DNA of 64,000 nucleotides, taken from assembly GCA_025716855.1 (NCBI GenBank), contig JAIXMQ010000009.1:526001-590000 (forward strand). Direction: 5' to 3'. The translations under genes were made by a program, and so were the position numbers. The notes below the pieces were generated by a model. The model did not search any database and was not told the DNA's origin. It saw nothing but the letters and a program-made list of their open reading frames with translations. The stretch comes from Pilaira anomala (Eukaryota; Mucoromycota; Mucoromycetes; Mucorales; Mucoraceae). Of this stretch, positions 25,620 through 37,206 are shown piece after piece; the stretch's first letter is position 1; each line of letters opens with the position of its first letter.

Positions 25620-26329
25620 ATGGCAAATCGTTTAGTTACCCTTTTAGCAATCACATTGATTACTATGCAAAGTATGGCTTTAGCCCATTTCACTTTAACT
25701 TATCCTACTTCTAGAGGATTTGAAGAAAGTAAGGAACCTCTTGCCCCTTGTGGTGGTTTCGATACACCCAGTGCTCAACGTATCCAATTGCCCCTTAAGT
25801 CAGCATTCGTTCAAATTGATTCTGGTCACACTTCTTATAGCTTTGTTGTAAATGCACTTGCCAAAAATGATCCTATCAACCCTGACTTTATTTCTTCTAA
25901 CCTTGTTCAAGTTGCTCAAGGTGGTCGCACTTACCCTCAAGCTGCTTGTATACCTCTTACATTCAATGATAGTTTCAAACCCAACACTAATGTTACAATT
26001 CAAGTAGCTTACAATGGCGGTGATGGTTCTTTATATCAGGTAAAAATAAGATAGTTTTCGCCTTTTTTTTTTTTTTTTTTGCTAATCTATTAAAATATGA
26101 ATAGTGTTTTGATGCTCTTTTGGTTGATTCTGCTCCTAACTTTGATACCAGCAAGTGTGTGAACGCTGATGGTAGCGCAACTGGTATTTCTAATGGTGCT
26201 TCCAATGGTGCTTCTGATGGTACAAACAATTCTGGAACCACCACAGCTCCTAGTCAAGGTAGCTCTCTTCACATTGCATACAGCTTGACTTTCTTCGTTG
26301 CTGTCTGTATTTCTCTCTTACTTGTTTAA
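25620..26329 (+). CDS. BIM1-like copper-binding protein (LPMO-like X325 family), GPI-anchored
   Basis: Two exons, 25620-26039 and 26105-26329, give 214 aa. A 22-residue signal peptide ends ALA, leaving His23 as the mature N-terminus (HFTLTYPTSRGF), the hallmark copper-brace histidine of LPMO-like proteins. A second candidate ligand sits in DSGHTSYSF. Cysteines in APCGGF, AACIP, CFDAL and SKCVN could form the two disulfides. The Ser/Gly/Thr-rich stretch and final hydrophobic tail (IAYSLTFFVAVCISLLLV) are a GPI-attachment signal. Relatives such as Cryptococcus Bim1 act in copper uptake, not polysaccharide cleavage; the role here is by analogy. Confidence 0.88.
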
Positions 26330-27492
26330 ATATAATCACTCTTTTGTATAATAATAATCTTTATTACTTTAATCCATGCTTTTTTTTTTCATTTTGGCAT
26401 TATTCAGTGTTGTGTTACATTATAAATTTTTTCTTCTTTGAACGGAGATCCATAGAAAAGTTTGCGAAATAGTTTGTATCTTAATATATATGTATATATA
26501 AATGTCGCACGTTTACAAAATAGGCTTTTGATGTAAGACGTTTAGAGAGGGAAGTAACTATTGACTTCATAGACATGTCCTTCACCCTATAATTAGACGA
26601 TTTGATAAAATTCAAAATCAATTTTGAGAAAGTACAGAACGAATTTATTGTATAACACGGGTTTTAAAAGTTTTCGATTTGATTTAGTTGATGAGCTCAA
26701 CGGGTCGCTACTATCATGAGAATGAAATTGATTTTAATTTATTTTCTTAAGTACTCTTCAAAGAGCGATAAGAGCTTTTGCTTAGTTATTTTTGTCATAA
26801 ATGGAGATGAGATACTTGAACAGGTATGAATTATAAATATGTTTCATGCAAAAAAAAAAAATGTTTATATATTTTAAAATTTTGTTCTGTTAACAAAATA
26901 TAAAGCCAAAATAACTCTAAACGTAACAATTCCTTAGAGATAATTTACGCCGTATAATGTTTTTTTTTTTTGATGTACATACATAGTTAACTAGTAAAAC
27001 ATTAAAATAATTTATGCAAAAAACTATTTTTACGAATGTAGTAAAAGTTCTGCTTTAAATATTATAAATACACCAATGCAACACATATTAAATATTAAGT
27101 CCAGTATAAAAAATAAGTTTTTGTATTAAGATCGCTTTTCGTTCCATAAATCGGTATTAAATACTCTTCTACATTTTAAATTAAATTGATTATGTAATTT
27201 TGTTTGTTATCTTACTTAGGAAAATTTAAAGACTAAAAGAAAAAAGATTCCGTTTCAGTCCGGTATGTATAAGGTTTATTTTCTCGGATTTACGAAAGGC
27301 AGATGAGAGCAATGATTTATATATACACATGCAATATGTCATGAGCTTTATTATCAATAGCACCGGCATGTTTTCTTAGAAAACGTTTTTTCTTTCTTGG
27401 ATTCTCGCCGTATTGTATTCCACTTTTTATATAAAAAGAGAGATGGAGAAAGATAGATTACTCTTTTTACCATAAATAAAAGAAACACGAAA
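26330..27492. other. Intergenic, AT-rich
   Basis: About 1.1 kb between the BIM1-like and CAP genes on the same strand. No open frame of note, no tRNA, no repeat recognised. A TATA-like TTTTTATATAAAAAG lies near 27424-27438, about 55-70 bp before the CAP start. Confidence 0.5.
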
Positions 27493-28079
27493 ATGGTTTT
27501 CACTTCTATTTTTTTTAAACTCATTACAATGATGGTACTGGTCTCTCAATTTGTCCTGTGTGATCCATTTGATACCATTATAACACAAGCACTCGATACT
27601 CATAATTTCTATCGTCGTTTTCATCACGTACCTGACCTTACATGGAGCAGCCGATTGGCTGAACATGCTGGTAACGTCAGCAGCGCGTGTGTCTATGACC
27701 ATTCATTCGTAAGATATAACCTTCTGCCTTATTTTTGTTTTAGTTTTTAAAAAAAAAAAAAAACTAATCCAATAAAACTAATTCGTTATAGTTGGACGGT
27801 GCAGGACAGAATATTGGTTTTGGATTCAATTCTTTAGAAGATGTAACCGTAGCGTGGTATTTAGAGATTTATGATTATAATTTCTTGACAGGTCGATCAT
27901 CCAATGGTAAGGAAGTAGAGCATTTTACTCAAATGGTTTGGAAAACAACAACCGAAATAGGATGTGCAGCTACTATCTGTCCTAACCTCCCAGGTGTTTT
28001 GTATGTGTGTGACTATGCTCCTGCTGGTAATTACATAGGCGAGTATGTTAACTATGTAACTTTTCCTACTTACACATAA
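27493..28079 (+). CDS. Secreted CAP/SCP/PR-1 domain protein
   Basis: Two exons, 27493-27708 and 27792-28079, give 167 aa. The signal peptide is about 23-25 residues (LITMMVLVSQFVLC). The CAP fold is shown by LDTHNFYRRFHHVPDLTWSSRLAEHA, then EHFTQMVWKTTTEIGCA (CAP1-type signature) and LYVCDYAPAGNYIGEYV (CAP2-type). His residues in HNFYR and EHFTQ fit the conserved cavity. Fungal CAP proteins bind sterols and lipids outside the cell. It is a minimal domain with no extension. Confidence 0.92.
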
Positions 28080-28129
28080 TTAATAAACAAAAGTACTTGA
28101 AAAAAATAGTTGCAATTTTTTTTTTTATT

Positions 28130-28680
28130 TATGTGAGCTTATTTCAGCCAATTAAAATGTAGTTTATTTTTTAACCCCGCCTGCGAAATTTTTTGAAAAA
28201 AGTGCCTGACAACCCCCTTGATGATTTTCCAAAAATCAGAAATATGGATATATCTGAACATTAAAAAGGTATTCAACCTTAGCTTATTAACCAAGTTAAA
28301 TGTAAAATTTTGTGCTCTTTTTAATGGTATAAAAATTAAAGTAATGTAATAATTAATATTAAAATTTATTGCTAAAAAACAAAATTACAGTTTTTGTTAG
28401 AGCATGTATATCTTTTACATGTAAAATTATAAATCCAAATAAATAAAACAATGCGCCTTTAAATTCTGCATTCAACAGATATACTATTGCTTAATAAAAT
28501 GTTTAATATAAAGGCACTTTACTTTGACATGAAAAAAAAATGGATCTTCAATTCGGTTTTTTTTTTGTTTCTGAAAGAAAATGTTCAGCCAATCAAATCG
28601 TCTCTCCGAGCAAAAAAAAAATATCTACAATTTTTTTTTTTAAAAAAAAACTATATACGAGCATGATACTGCAACGTAAT
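28130..28680. repeat. Dispersed repeat related to the 42.8-45.7 kb foldback units
   Basis: This stretch follows the same order of words as the foldback units: GGATATATCT, then TTTTTGTTAGAGCATGTATA, AAATCCAAATAAAT, TTAAATTCTGCATT, CTTTGACATGA and GCCAATCAAATCG. It is a single, diverged, non-coding copy between the CAP gene and the proteasome gene. No flanking inverted repeat was found here. Confidence 0.65.
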
Positions 28681-29267
28681 GAAGGCCAGCAAGCATGAAG
28701 CGTCACATAGGGACTTTGGTACTGTAAGGTAGTAACTGTTTCTAAATGGATCGTATTTCTTTAAAGATGTTATTTATATTCATTTTCTCGTATGAATCAG
28801 CGCCTGTATATTTTTTCAATTTTAAAAACCTATACAAAACATCCATTGAAGGTCTATGAAACTGGGATTTATAGCAAAAATACATACCTTAATATAACTA
28901 GCCTCGGTTGGTATATAGCACAAGCTGTATGTATACCACGAGAAATTAATGAATAACGTTGAAAGTTTTGTTTTTTTTTTTTTAAAAAAAAAAGGTACTT
29001 CTTTAAAGCTGCCCTGAAGCAGAGCTTGTTACCTTTATGTTGCTTTCGAGTTTGTGAATTCAAGCACTCAAAAGATACAGCTTTAAGATACAGATAGTCT
29101 ACAGACTATGTTTTTTTTTCAAGTTCCTGCCACGTCATCATCAAATCGCACGGCCGCGCGTTCGAGCTCAAAAAAGTCACTTTTATTCTAGCTTAGATAG
29201 AAAAACGACGCGAATCCATTGCAGGACACATACATATTTCTCTTTCTTTTTTGAATAACTTTATAAA

Positions 29268-30542
29268 ATGGTAAAAATGAAACAAGATACAAAAACAATG
29301 CTCGGATTTATGATTAACATAGTTGCACTTCTTCTTTTTTTAAAAAAAATCAGTTTAGAAACCAATACGATAACGATGTCTCGACTTGGTCACCTCAAGG
29401 TCGTATTCATCAAGTTGAATATGCTGTTGAAGCCGTAAAGCAAGGTTCCGCTGCCATTGGTTTAAGAAGTGACAAGTTTGCTGTTTTACTTGCTCTTAAG
29501 GTACCAAGAAAAAAAAAAGACACACTCATCTTAAACTTTGTTACTGACAAAATTTACTTTTTATTTATATATAGCGTTCTTCTGGAGAACTTGCTTCTTA
29601 TCAAAAGAAGTTGATCAAGATTGACGATCATATGGGTATTGGTATTGCTGGATTGACTTCTGATGCTCGTGTTTTAAGGTAACTAAGTTTTTGGTTGTTC
29701 TATTTGGAAATTAAACTAATACGTGTTTTTTTTATAGTAACTTTATGCGTTCAGAAGCAATGAAGTCAAAGATGTTATATGATAGACCTTTACCTGTTCA
29801 AAGAATTGTAAACAGTATTGCCGACAGTAAGTTATTAAATCAACCAAGTTATGAGTGTGTGAATGTGTGCTGATATATGGTTTTTTATTTTTTATTTTTA
29901 GAGGCACAAGTAAACACTCAACAATATGGACGTAGACCTTACGGTGTTGGTCTTCTTGTTATTGGTCATGATGTAAGTAGTGTTATCAATAAAGGAAGGA
30001 GAGCGACTCGTATTGATGATAATTTGTTATAGGAAACTGGACCTCATCTTTTTGAATGTTCTCCTTCTGGTACCAGTTTTGAATACTATGCCATGTCTAT
30101 CGGTGCTAGATCTCAATCTGCCAAAACATACCTCGAAAAATACCACGATGATTTCTCCAAAGGTAAAAGAAAAAAAGTAGTAGATTGGATATAAATATGT
30201 AGATATTAAAAAAAATATATATAATTAGCTCCTTTGGAAGAACTTGTTCGTCATGGTCTTCAAGCACTTCGTGATACATTGCAACAAGATAAGGATCTTA
30301 ACATTCACAACACATCTCTTGGTATTGTAGGTGAAGGTCAAGCTTTTGAGATTATTGAAGGCGATGCATTGCAAAAATATTTAGATTTGCTTGGTGAAGA
30401 TACAGGTAGAACCAGATTACCAGGAGGTGGAAGTGCTACTGCTACTAGCTCTACTGCTCCTACTAACCAAGAAAGAGAGGAGACTGAACCTGCTGCTGCT
30501 GTCTTATTTGAAGCTGCTGACCCAATGGATACTGACAATTAA
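29268..30542 (+). CDS. PRE5: 20S proteasome subunit alpha-1 (alpha6, PSMA1/Pre5)
   Basis: Seven exons are 29268-29270, 29354-29500, 29575-29678, 29738-29826, 29902-29972, 30033-30162 and 30229-30542, giving 285 aa. Exon 1 is the ATG codon alone, followed at once by GTAAAA; the protein resumes [17 protein letters not shown], the conserved PSMA1 N-terminus. The alpha-subunit signature [19 protein letters not shown] and the internal [14 protein letters not shown] support the subunit assignment. The C-terminus is a Glu/Ala/Thr-rich tail. It ends 164 bp from the convergent DNAJC9 gene. Confidence 0.95.
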
Positions 30543-30706
30543 AAAAAGAAATACATTATATAACACACGAAAAAAGATGAATAAAACATATGTAAAAAGG
30601 GTTCATGTATGATTTGAATTATTGTGTAATATTGTTAATCGAAGAAATTAGACATAGAGAGAAATAAAAAAAAAAAAAAAGTGTGTGCTATGCTAGCAAA
30701 TATATT

Positions 30707-31593
30707 TTATTTCTTTGATTTCTTAAACATACTTTGTTGAAGTTTTAAAAACTCTTCTTCGGATGGCATATTATCAGCTTCTTGCTTTCTCTTTTTACCT
30801 TTTCCCACCGGTTTCTTTGCAGAAGCTTCAATCGATTCAATAATGCTATTCATATTTGCATGTCTTGTTTTTTGTCTTTGTTTTATTAATTCCATGAGAG
30901 AAGAGGAATCATCATCTTTCTCCTTCTCTTTCTGTCGTTTATCATATTCTTCAATTCTCTTTTTATCATCTTCAATGCGTTTTTTATGTGCTTTAGGTGT
31001 TGTAGTTGTATCAAATATCGGAAATCGTGTCATTTTCTTTTCCTTAATTGCTTCACGAATCAATTTTTCAAAACGTTCACCATCAACAGCCGAAGAACAT
31101 TCTATAACTTGAAGTATCCTATCCATATTTCCTTTATACTTTGTATACGCTTTAATCACATCTTCCTTTTCCTCGTTTGAGCCTTTTTCCAATTAGTTAG
31201 TTAGTTTTATAAATGCAATTAACATCTTATTGACAAACCTTGATATTTTAACTTTTGTGCTTCAATTGCTTCAGCATTTACTACACCAGTCCATAATTCT
31301 TTAAAGTATGCGCTCCAGTCCTTATCACCTTCAAACTCATTCTCTTCAATACTACCAGTTCGATCATAACGTTCTTTACGCTTAGGGTCACTCAAGATTG
31401 AATAAGCAATGCCTAAATTCTGAAAGGCTTCGTTCGCTTTTTGCTTTTCTTCTTCTGTGGCGTCTGAAGGTTGTTTATCAGGATGGAACTTAAGAGCGAG
31501 CTTACGATAAGCTTTCTTTACATCGGTAATAGTTGCAGTATCTTTTTCGAGAACTAAGATCTTGTAGCAATTTATTGTTTTCGTATGTGACAT
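30707..31593 (-). CDS. DnaJ-domain protein, DNAJC9-like histone co-chaperone
   Basis: Two exons on the minus strand, 31593-31239 and 31182-30707, give 276 aa. The start at 31593 (MSHTKTINCYKIL) puts the J domain at residues 8-75 with HPD at 37-39. The following YFKELWTGVVNAEAIEAQKLKYQGSNEEKEDV and the basic, Glu/Lys-rich C-terminus match DNAJC9, a nuclear histone H3-H4 and Hsp70 co-chaperone. A longer upstream frame would add only a Phe-rich run from a poly-T tract. It shares a 197-bp divergent promoter with the WD40 gene. Confidence 0.85.
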
Positions 31594-31790
31594 GTTTATG
31601 TAAAAAGGATCTAAAAGAAAAAAAAAGAAAAGAAACGAATAAAAAAGAGTTACCACATTTAAAGGATATGGTCAACGCGTGTAGAAATGTAGCCAATTAG
31701 ATATGTGTATGCGAAACTTATCATCGCTTTAAATAGCAAAAATTTTCTTTTTTAAAAAAAAATATTGTATACTGTTTCTTCATTATCTTC
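31594..31790. promoter_or_regulatory. Divergent promoter with CCAAT box (DNAJC9 / DCAF4-like)
   Basis: 197 bp between two head-to-head starts. A CCAAT sequence at 31693-31697 (AGCCAATTAG) is the only clear promoter word. Shared regulation of the two genes is inference. Confidence 0.35.
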
Positions 31791-33287
31791 ATGTCATTTA
31801 ATATTCCTGGATACTTTCTTGATCAAAAAACAAAAAAGCTATTTAAAATTACACCTCATGGACCTTTCAGTCTAAAAGAATTACAAAAGAGAGTGAAAGC
31901 TGAAGAAGAGGAAGCAGCTGCAGCTGCCGCAGAGGCCAACGGTATCACGAAAAAGAGTAACCAAGTTCATAAGCAAAGTTTACCCAACAATATTGCTCAG
32001 TTCTTACGACAAAGAGCTACTATGGGCTCAATAAATAATTCATTCTCAAATAACGCAACAACTCATTGTCAGTCAGGCATACCTTTTCTTATGACACAAC
32101 TCAAATATCGAACAAAAGTAGAGTTGGAAGGATCGAAACAAATATATGACAATATATTAATTGATATGACAGCAGAACCTGATTATGGCGAAATTGTTAT
32201 GTCGCATAAAACTGGAAAGTTGACAAGGTTTGGATATCAAGTGAACCCTGGATTTCAAGTGTGGAGAGCAGGTTCTGCTTGGGAAAGTGGACCAGATAAT
32301 GCTTCTACACTTCGATTTGGAACAAAGCCTTATATCTTGAACGGTGAAGAACGTCGTACGGTTGTAGGTACAAGTGGTGGCACTATATGGAGACACTCTA
32401 TGCCCAAATTACCTCCTTTATTAGATCACGATTTGCGTCAACAATTTATTTCGGCAGATGGTTCAATTCGAGACGATAATACGATTATTGGGACACCTAC
32501 TTTATCTTATGTAGGTTATACAGAGGCGTCTGCAGATAACATATTTAAGAAAAAAAAAGATCTGTTCTGGTCAGCAGACGTATACGATGAATATGACAGA
32601 GTTATAATTGGAGGAGATAAAGCTATATATCATTTATCTAAAGAATTTGTACCTATTACTTCTCGTAAAACAAAGTCAACTATTTTCGCTACGCATATAC
32701 CAAGAGATCAACCAAATATATGCTGGACAGGAGCAAGAAATGGATCAATTCAACTAACAGACTTAAGACAAAATGACATGTATCCAAGCGATAGATTTAG
32801 GCAATCTTCTTCTGTGAATAAGATTCAAAGTTTAACTGGTTTCGAGCTACTGTCTACGGGTCTCGATGGATCAATTGATATTTGGGACGCTCGTAAACCT
32901 AAGAAGCAGAGCCAAGATACCAACTTACCTGAACCGATTCGTAAATTAAAGGGTCATGTCAATGAAGCTCGTCATAATTTGGGATTCGATATCGATTTAG
33001 ATAATAATTTACTCATGGCTTCTGGAAGTGATGGTTATGTTCGTATTTGGTCTATATTTAATGGTAACTCAAATCAACCTATTTGGACTTCTGAAAAATT
33101 CCTTCTTCCTATACCCGCTGCTAAATTCATTATCAACCAAAGTCGTTTTCCTCGAGTACAGGAAGGCTGGTCTTCTTTAATAGAAGAGACATCACTGTTG
33201 AGACAATGTCCTGGTATTATTCTTTTTGGTGCTAATAATGCAAACAGTGATTCGAGCTCGATTCAATGGTTAACTTCCATAAAATAA
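31791..33287 (+). CDS. WD40-repeat protein, DCAF4-like
   Basis: Single exon, 498 aa. The N-terminus (NIPGYFLDQKTKKLFKITPHGP) resembles the start of DCAF4/WDR21 proteins. An alanine/glutamate run comes next, then WD repeats. The clearest are ELLSTGLDGSIDIWDARKP and LLMASGSDGYVRIWSIFNG, and TGARNGSIQLTDLRQ is a WDxR-like DDB1-contact candidate. DCAFs are substrate receptors of CUL4-DDB1 ubiquitin ligases. Family is probable; DCAF function is inferred from the N-terminal match. Confidence 0.7.
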   Translation: MSFNIPGYFLDQKTKKLFKITPHGPFSLKELQKRVKAEEEEAAAAAAEANGITKKSNQVHKQSLPNNIAQFLRQRATMGSINNSFSNNATTHCQSGIPFLMTQLKYRTKVELEGSKQIYDNILIDMTAEPDYGEIVMSHKTGKLTRFGYQVNPGFQVWRAGSAWESGPDNASTLRFGTKPYILNGEERRTVVGTSGGTIWRHSMPKLPPLLDHDLRQQFISADGSIRDDNTIIGTPTLSYVGYTEASADNIFKKKKDLFWSADVYDEYDRVIIGGDKAIYHLSKEFVPITSRKTKSTIFATHIPRDQPNICWTGARNGSIQLTDLRQNDMYPSDRFRQSSSVNKIQSLTGFELLSTGLDGSIDIWDARKPKKQSQDTNLPEPIRKLKGHVNEARHNLGFDIDLDNNLLMASGSDGYVRIWSIFNGNSNQPIWTSEKFLLPIPAAKFIINQSRFPRVQEGWSSLIEETSLLRQCPGIILFGANNANSDSSSIQWLTSIK

Positions 33288-33870
33288 ATATATAAGATAA
33301 TGTCGAAAAGACACGTATATTTAACGTTTTAAATTGTAAATAATATATATATATATATATATAAATAAGAGAAAATGTTTTCCTTATCATACATATTCTC
33401 ATAAGATCTTTTAAGTCTTCCTACTTAAGCCTAATAAATAGTCACTTATTAAAGTGGTATTCTGCCATCTTTTGTTGCCATAATTACTTATTGTGCTTCA
33501 AGTTTCAATTTAGTTACCGAAATGACCAGATAATTTGCATACACATACCATTATTTTTTTTAAAATTAAGAAAAACTAAAAACTGGAAATAAAGTTTATC
33601 CAGAATACTTAATGCTTCAATTCCAAGTATGAAGTTGGCAAGAAAAAGAACGACGAACAGAAAAATAAATAGTGATATAGTACCCTAGCTTTACCAACTA
33701 TTGTACTCACTTGAATTAAAAAGAAACAGAATATCATCTAGATAACTATGTACTCAGTTACTAGCATACTCAGATTAAAGTTTATTCGGGAAATAGAATT
33801 GGTTGTGGTGGAACCGTTTTATTTTCTACTTCTTTCTGTATCTCGAAACTATAATATATTATTCATTATC
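33288..33870. other. Intergenic, AT-rich
   Basis: About 580 bp between the WD40 gene and Hikeshi on the same strand. It has an (AT)n run near 33345-33362. No gene or repeat family recognised. Confidence 0.5.
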
Positions 33871-34623
33871 ATGTTTGGCTGTATTGCTGCTGGTCGTTTG
33901 GTAAATAAATATCAAGATCGAGCCCTAAAAAAAAAAAATCAAAACTAACAAAAGTTCAATTTCAGGTTCAAACAAATTTACAACAAGTTGATGTCAACAA
34001 GTACGTGTTTGAATTAGCAGATGCACAAAATATCAATCATATCGTCGTGTTTTTACTTGGTACTATTCCATTTGAAACTGGTTTTGCTGCTACTGTACAT
34101 TTACTCTGGCCTAATAAAGAATGGCAATTGTTAGGAGGGTAAGGTCATTGTGTTGTTATTTTTTTTAAAACGAAACTAGATCTTGACGCGAAAACCGTCT
34201 CTCTCTCTTTTTTTTTGTAGTTTATCTAACGAAAAACCAAGTGCTATATTCCGACTTAAAACTAAAGAATCCTCGATAAATAATCCAATGATGTCTACCT
34301 CAGCTACTTTGGGTATTTCCATTGAACCCTTGGAAGTTGTTCAACAAGAATTATCGACTATAAATAAGCCTATGATTTCATCAGCACTCGTAAAGCCTGG
34401 AATGAACGTTACTCAAGTAGGAGAAATGGCAGGTCGTATCTTAGAAAACTTGTATAATTACGTCACATCATTTACAGTACAAAATGTTCCTGTTAATGGC
34501 ATACCACTTGGACATTTAGCAGAGAATGGTTATTTACCCTTAAAGACGTTTCAAACATGGTATGAAAATTTATCTAGAAAGTTAGCAACTAACCCCAATT
34601 ATTTGGAAGAGAAAATGGATTAA
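33871..34623 (+). CDS. OPI10: Hikeshi/Opi10-like Hsp70 nuclear import factor
   Basis: Three exons, 33871-33900, 33966-34138 and 34221-34623, give 201 aa, the family size. The N-terminus MFGCIAAGRLVQTNLQQVD, then NINHIVVFLLGTIPFETGFAATV, EKPSAIFRLK and the C-terminal WYENLSRKLATNP are close to Hikeshi. The protein carries Hsp70 into the nucleus during heat stress; yeast Opi10 mutants overproduce inositol. Exon 1 has only 10 codons. It converges with the PPPDE-Trx-PUL gene, 24 bp between stops. Confidence 0.93.
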
Positions 34624-34647
34624 ATAAACATTATTATTTTTATTTAT

Positions 34648-36908
34648 TTATTCCTGCAAACTTAATTTAACTAATTCGGAAACATCTCTTGCCAATCCTA
34701 AAATCTTGCTTGATACAATCACTTTTTCCTTCTTTTTAGCGTCAAGGATACCATCAATGTCCAATGCAGATAATAAATTGGCAACAGAAGAGTCTGCAGG
34801 TGATAAAAATAAGAATTTACCAACAGCTGCCAGCAAACGATGAACTAGCAATAAAAAATTAATTTAATTATTAAGAGTGTGTACACATTGAAATGAACTT
34901 ACGGATTTCTTCATCTGTCTCTTTGGTCAATGCGTCTAAAATTGCACTAGATAATTCTACTAACCAGTCATCATCTTCTTGTTCCGCCATACCCGTAAAC
35001 ATTCCTTCTTCTTTTTTCAATCTTTCAATAGCTATACAAGTAGAACAGTTGTAAGCCAAAGAAGCTGCTGCTTGTCTAATCTGTGCATCATCAGCCAACA
35101 AGCTTGTAATCAATAGCTGTGTTAATTGAGATCTATGAGAAGTTTCGAGTTTAGATGTAAAATGTGTAGTAGATAAAGTGCTATTGGCAAAGATATTACA
35201 GGCAATTCGTAAAATCATCAACCATGTTGCCTTTTTTGGTGGTTCTTGACTATTGACTATTTCCAAGATATTACTGATTTGTAATGCTAGTTACAAGGAT
35301 TTATCATTAGAAAGAAAATTTAATGCGATTATCCGGCTGGACTTACGATATGTCACATAGTAGTCGGAAACTTGTTTATGCACAATTAAAGACTTGTAAA
35401 TATCTAACAAAGGGAAAAGTTGATCTTTTGATAACTTCTTTAAAAGTTCATCTATAAGCTTACGTTAGTAAAGCCAGCCAAATATCCGTTTATAATCAAT
35501 TATACTCACCAACTAATAGCTTCCAGCTTGCTACTTCAATTGTTGTGGTAGTAGGGTTTTCCAAAAAGTTCTTTGACCCATCCAATGCCTTCTTCTGATT
35601 TACGTCCAATACAATACCTTCTTGTTCAAAAAATGAGTTCAATTTTCCATAAATCATTTCTAATTTTCCAGGTACATTGTAAGTGATAGGTACATTGGGT
35701 TGATCCACAATGGTACGAAGCAAAATCTTTCGATGAGGATGAGCTATTAACGCAGAGTAAGTTAATAAACACTATCAAGAAATGTATATTATAATACTTA
35801 CGAGGAAAGGCATCAAACAATAACATATCCACTTGGCTTTTTAATTCTGCATAATTAGCACCACTAAACTCACCCGTTTTTTTACCGTTTAAATAAAACT
35901 GAAATGTAGGAACACCCCGAATACCGTATTTTTGGGAATTAAATGCAGGTGATCCGGTATCCATTACAATACCTAGAAGTTTAATCGTTTCTTGTCCCTG
36001 GTGTTTATTTTCAATCATTTTAATAAACTCGGGTTTAATCACTTTACAGGGAGGACAGGTGGCTGAAGTAAACATGACGGCAACCGCTTTATACTGCGTA
36101 AAAAACTTCTCCATGATAGTAGAATCATTAACGAATTGAACAGGCTGTACGGTAGTAGGTGCTGCTGACATGGCAGCAGATGATACACCTTGTAATAAAG
36201 ATGCTGCCTGTGCAGATGTTTGTGCTGAAACTGGAGGTGCGACTGCTGTACCGTTACTTCTTAATTGAGATTGTCCAAACATACCTTCAATCATAGGTAA
36301 AAGCGATTGTCCAAATGGTCTATTTTAAACACTTAGATTGATTGTCTCTTTCTTTTTTTCTTTCAGGACACTTACGTATTTAAAAACTCTGAAGGTAAAC
36401 CAGTGATATGACTAGGGATTGTCTTTCCGCATAAAAACTGGCATAAGTCGTTGGAGAATGTGTTACAATTAAAATCCAATAAATGATACTTTTCAGCTCT
36501 AAAATAAAAGCAAACAACGTGAGTGATATTAGCCATGTTTTTCTAAAGATGATTTGAGTTTTACGTATAAACAGATCGTAAACTATCAATATATTCGATA
36601 ACAACTTCTAAAGGCAAATAAGTCTCTCCAATATCAATTATTTCCAAAGGTCTGCCATGGTGTGTAGTTCCTGGAGCTGAGGCCATAATACCTTGACCAT
36701 AATAAAATTCTTGTCCATAGACAACTACTGAAGTATGCCAAATACCATCTAACCTCCCCCCAAAAAAAAAGTTATAACTTTGTCAGGATCTGTTTAATTG
36801 AATCGTTTAGGAATACTTACCGATTTGCTTCCCGGTTAAAGACAATGACATGGATCGTGCCATGCCTTGTGAAAGATCATATACATAAAGTTTAACTGAT
36901 TCAGCCAT
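34648..36908 (-). CDS. PPPDE peptidase - thioredoxin - PUL domain fusion protein
   Basis: Eight exons on the minus strand (36908-36821, 36748-36565, 36498-36376, 36319-35802, 35743-35510, 35451-35347, 35286-34903, 34844-34648) join in frame to 610 aa. Residues 1-120 form a PPPDE/DeSI deSUMOylase-type domain with His34 (GIWHTS) and Cys102 ([10 protein letters not shown]). A low-complexity Ala/Ser/Gln linker follows. The thioredoxin domain has the redox motif CPPC at 220-223. From about 330 onward there is an all-helical PUL domain, the part of PLAA/Doa1 that binds Cdc48/p97. Together they suggest a ubiquitin or SUMO pathway enzyme working with Cdc48; the active sites look intact. Confidence 0.87.
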
Positions 36909-37206
36909 GGTTAAATTGAAATAAATAAAAAAAGTGTTTGCTTTGGACACGTAATCTATTGTGTGATTGTATTTAAAGCCTGAGTTTACGAATCTTTCCA
37001 TATTTAGTCGCTACACTTTGAGTGACCGCCATTTCCCATTCTGGGCAATCTGCACAATGGAAGTGTGTTTGTTACATGCACTGTATGTGGTGATTACATA
37101 TTTATACAGCCTGGAGATTATTAACCTTCTCTTCTTTATCGCCTTGACCTGAAAGAGCATTGAGCTGTGTAAAAGAATGAGAAAACTTTGAGCATATACA
37201 TTATCT

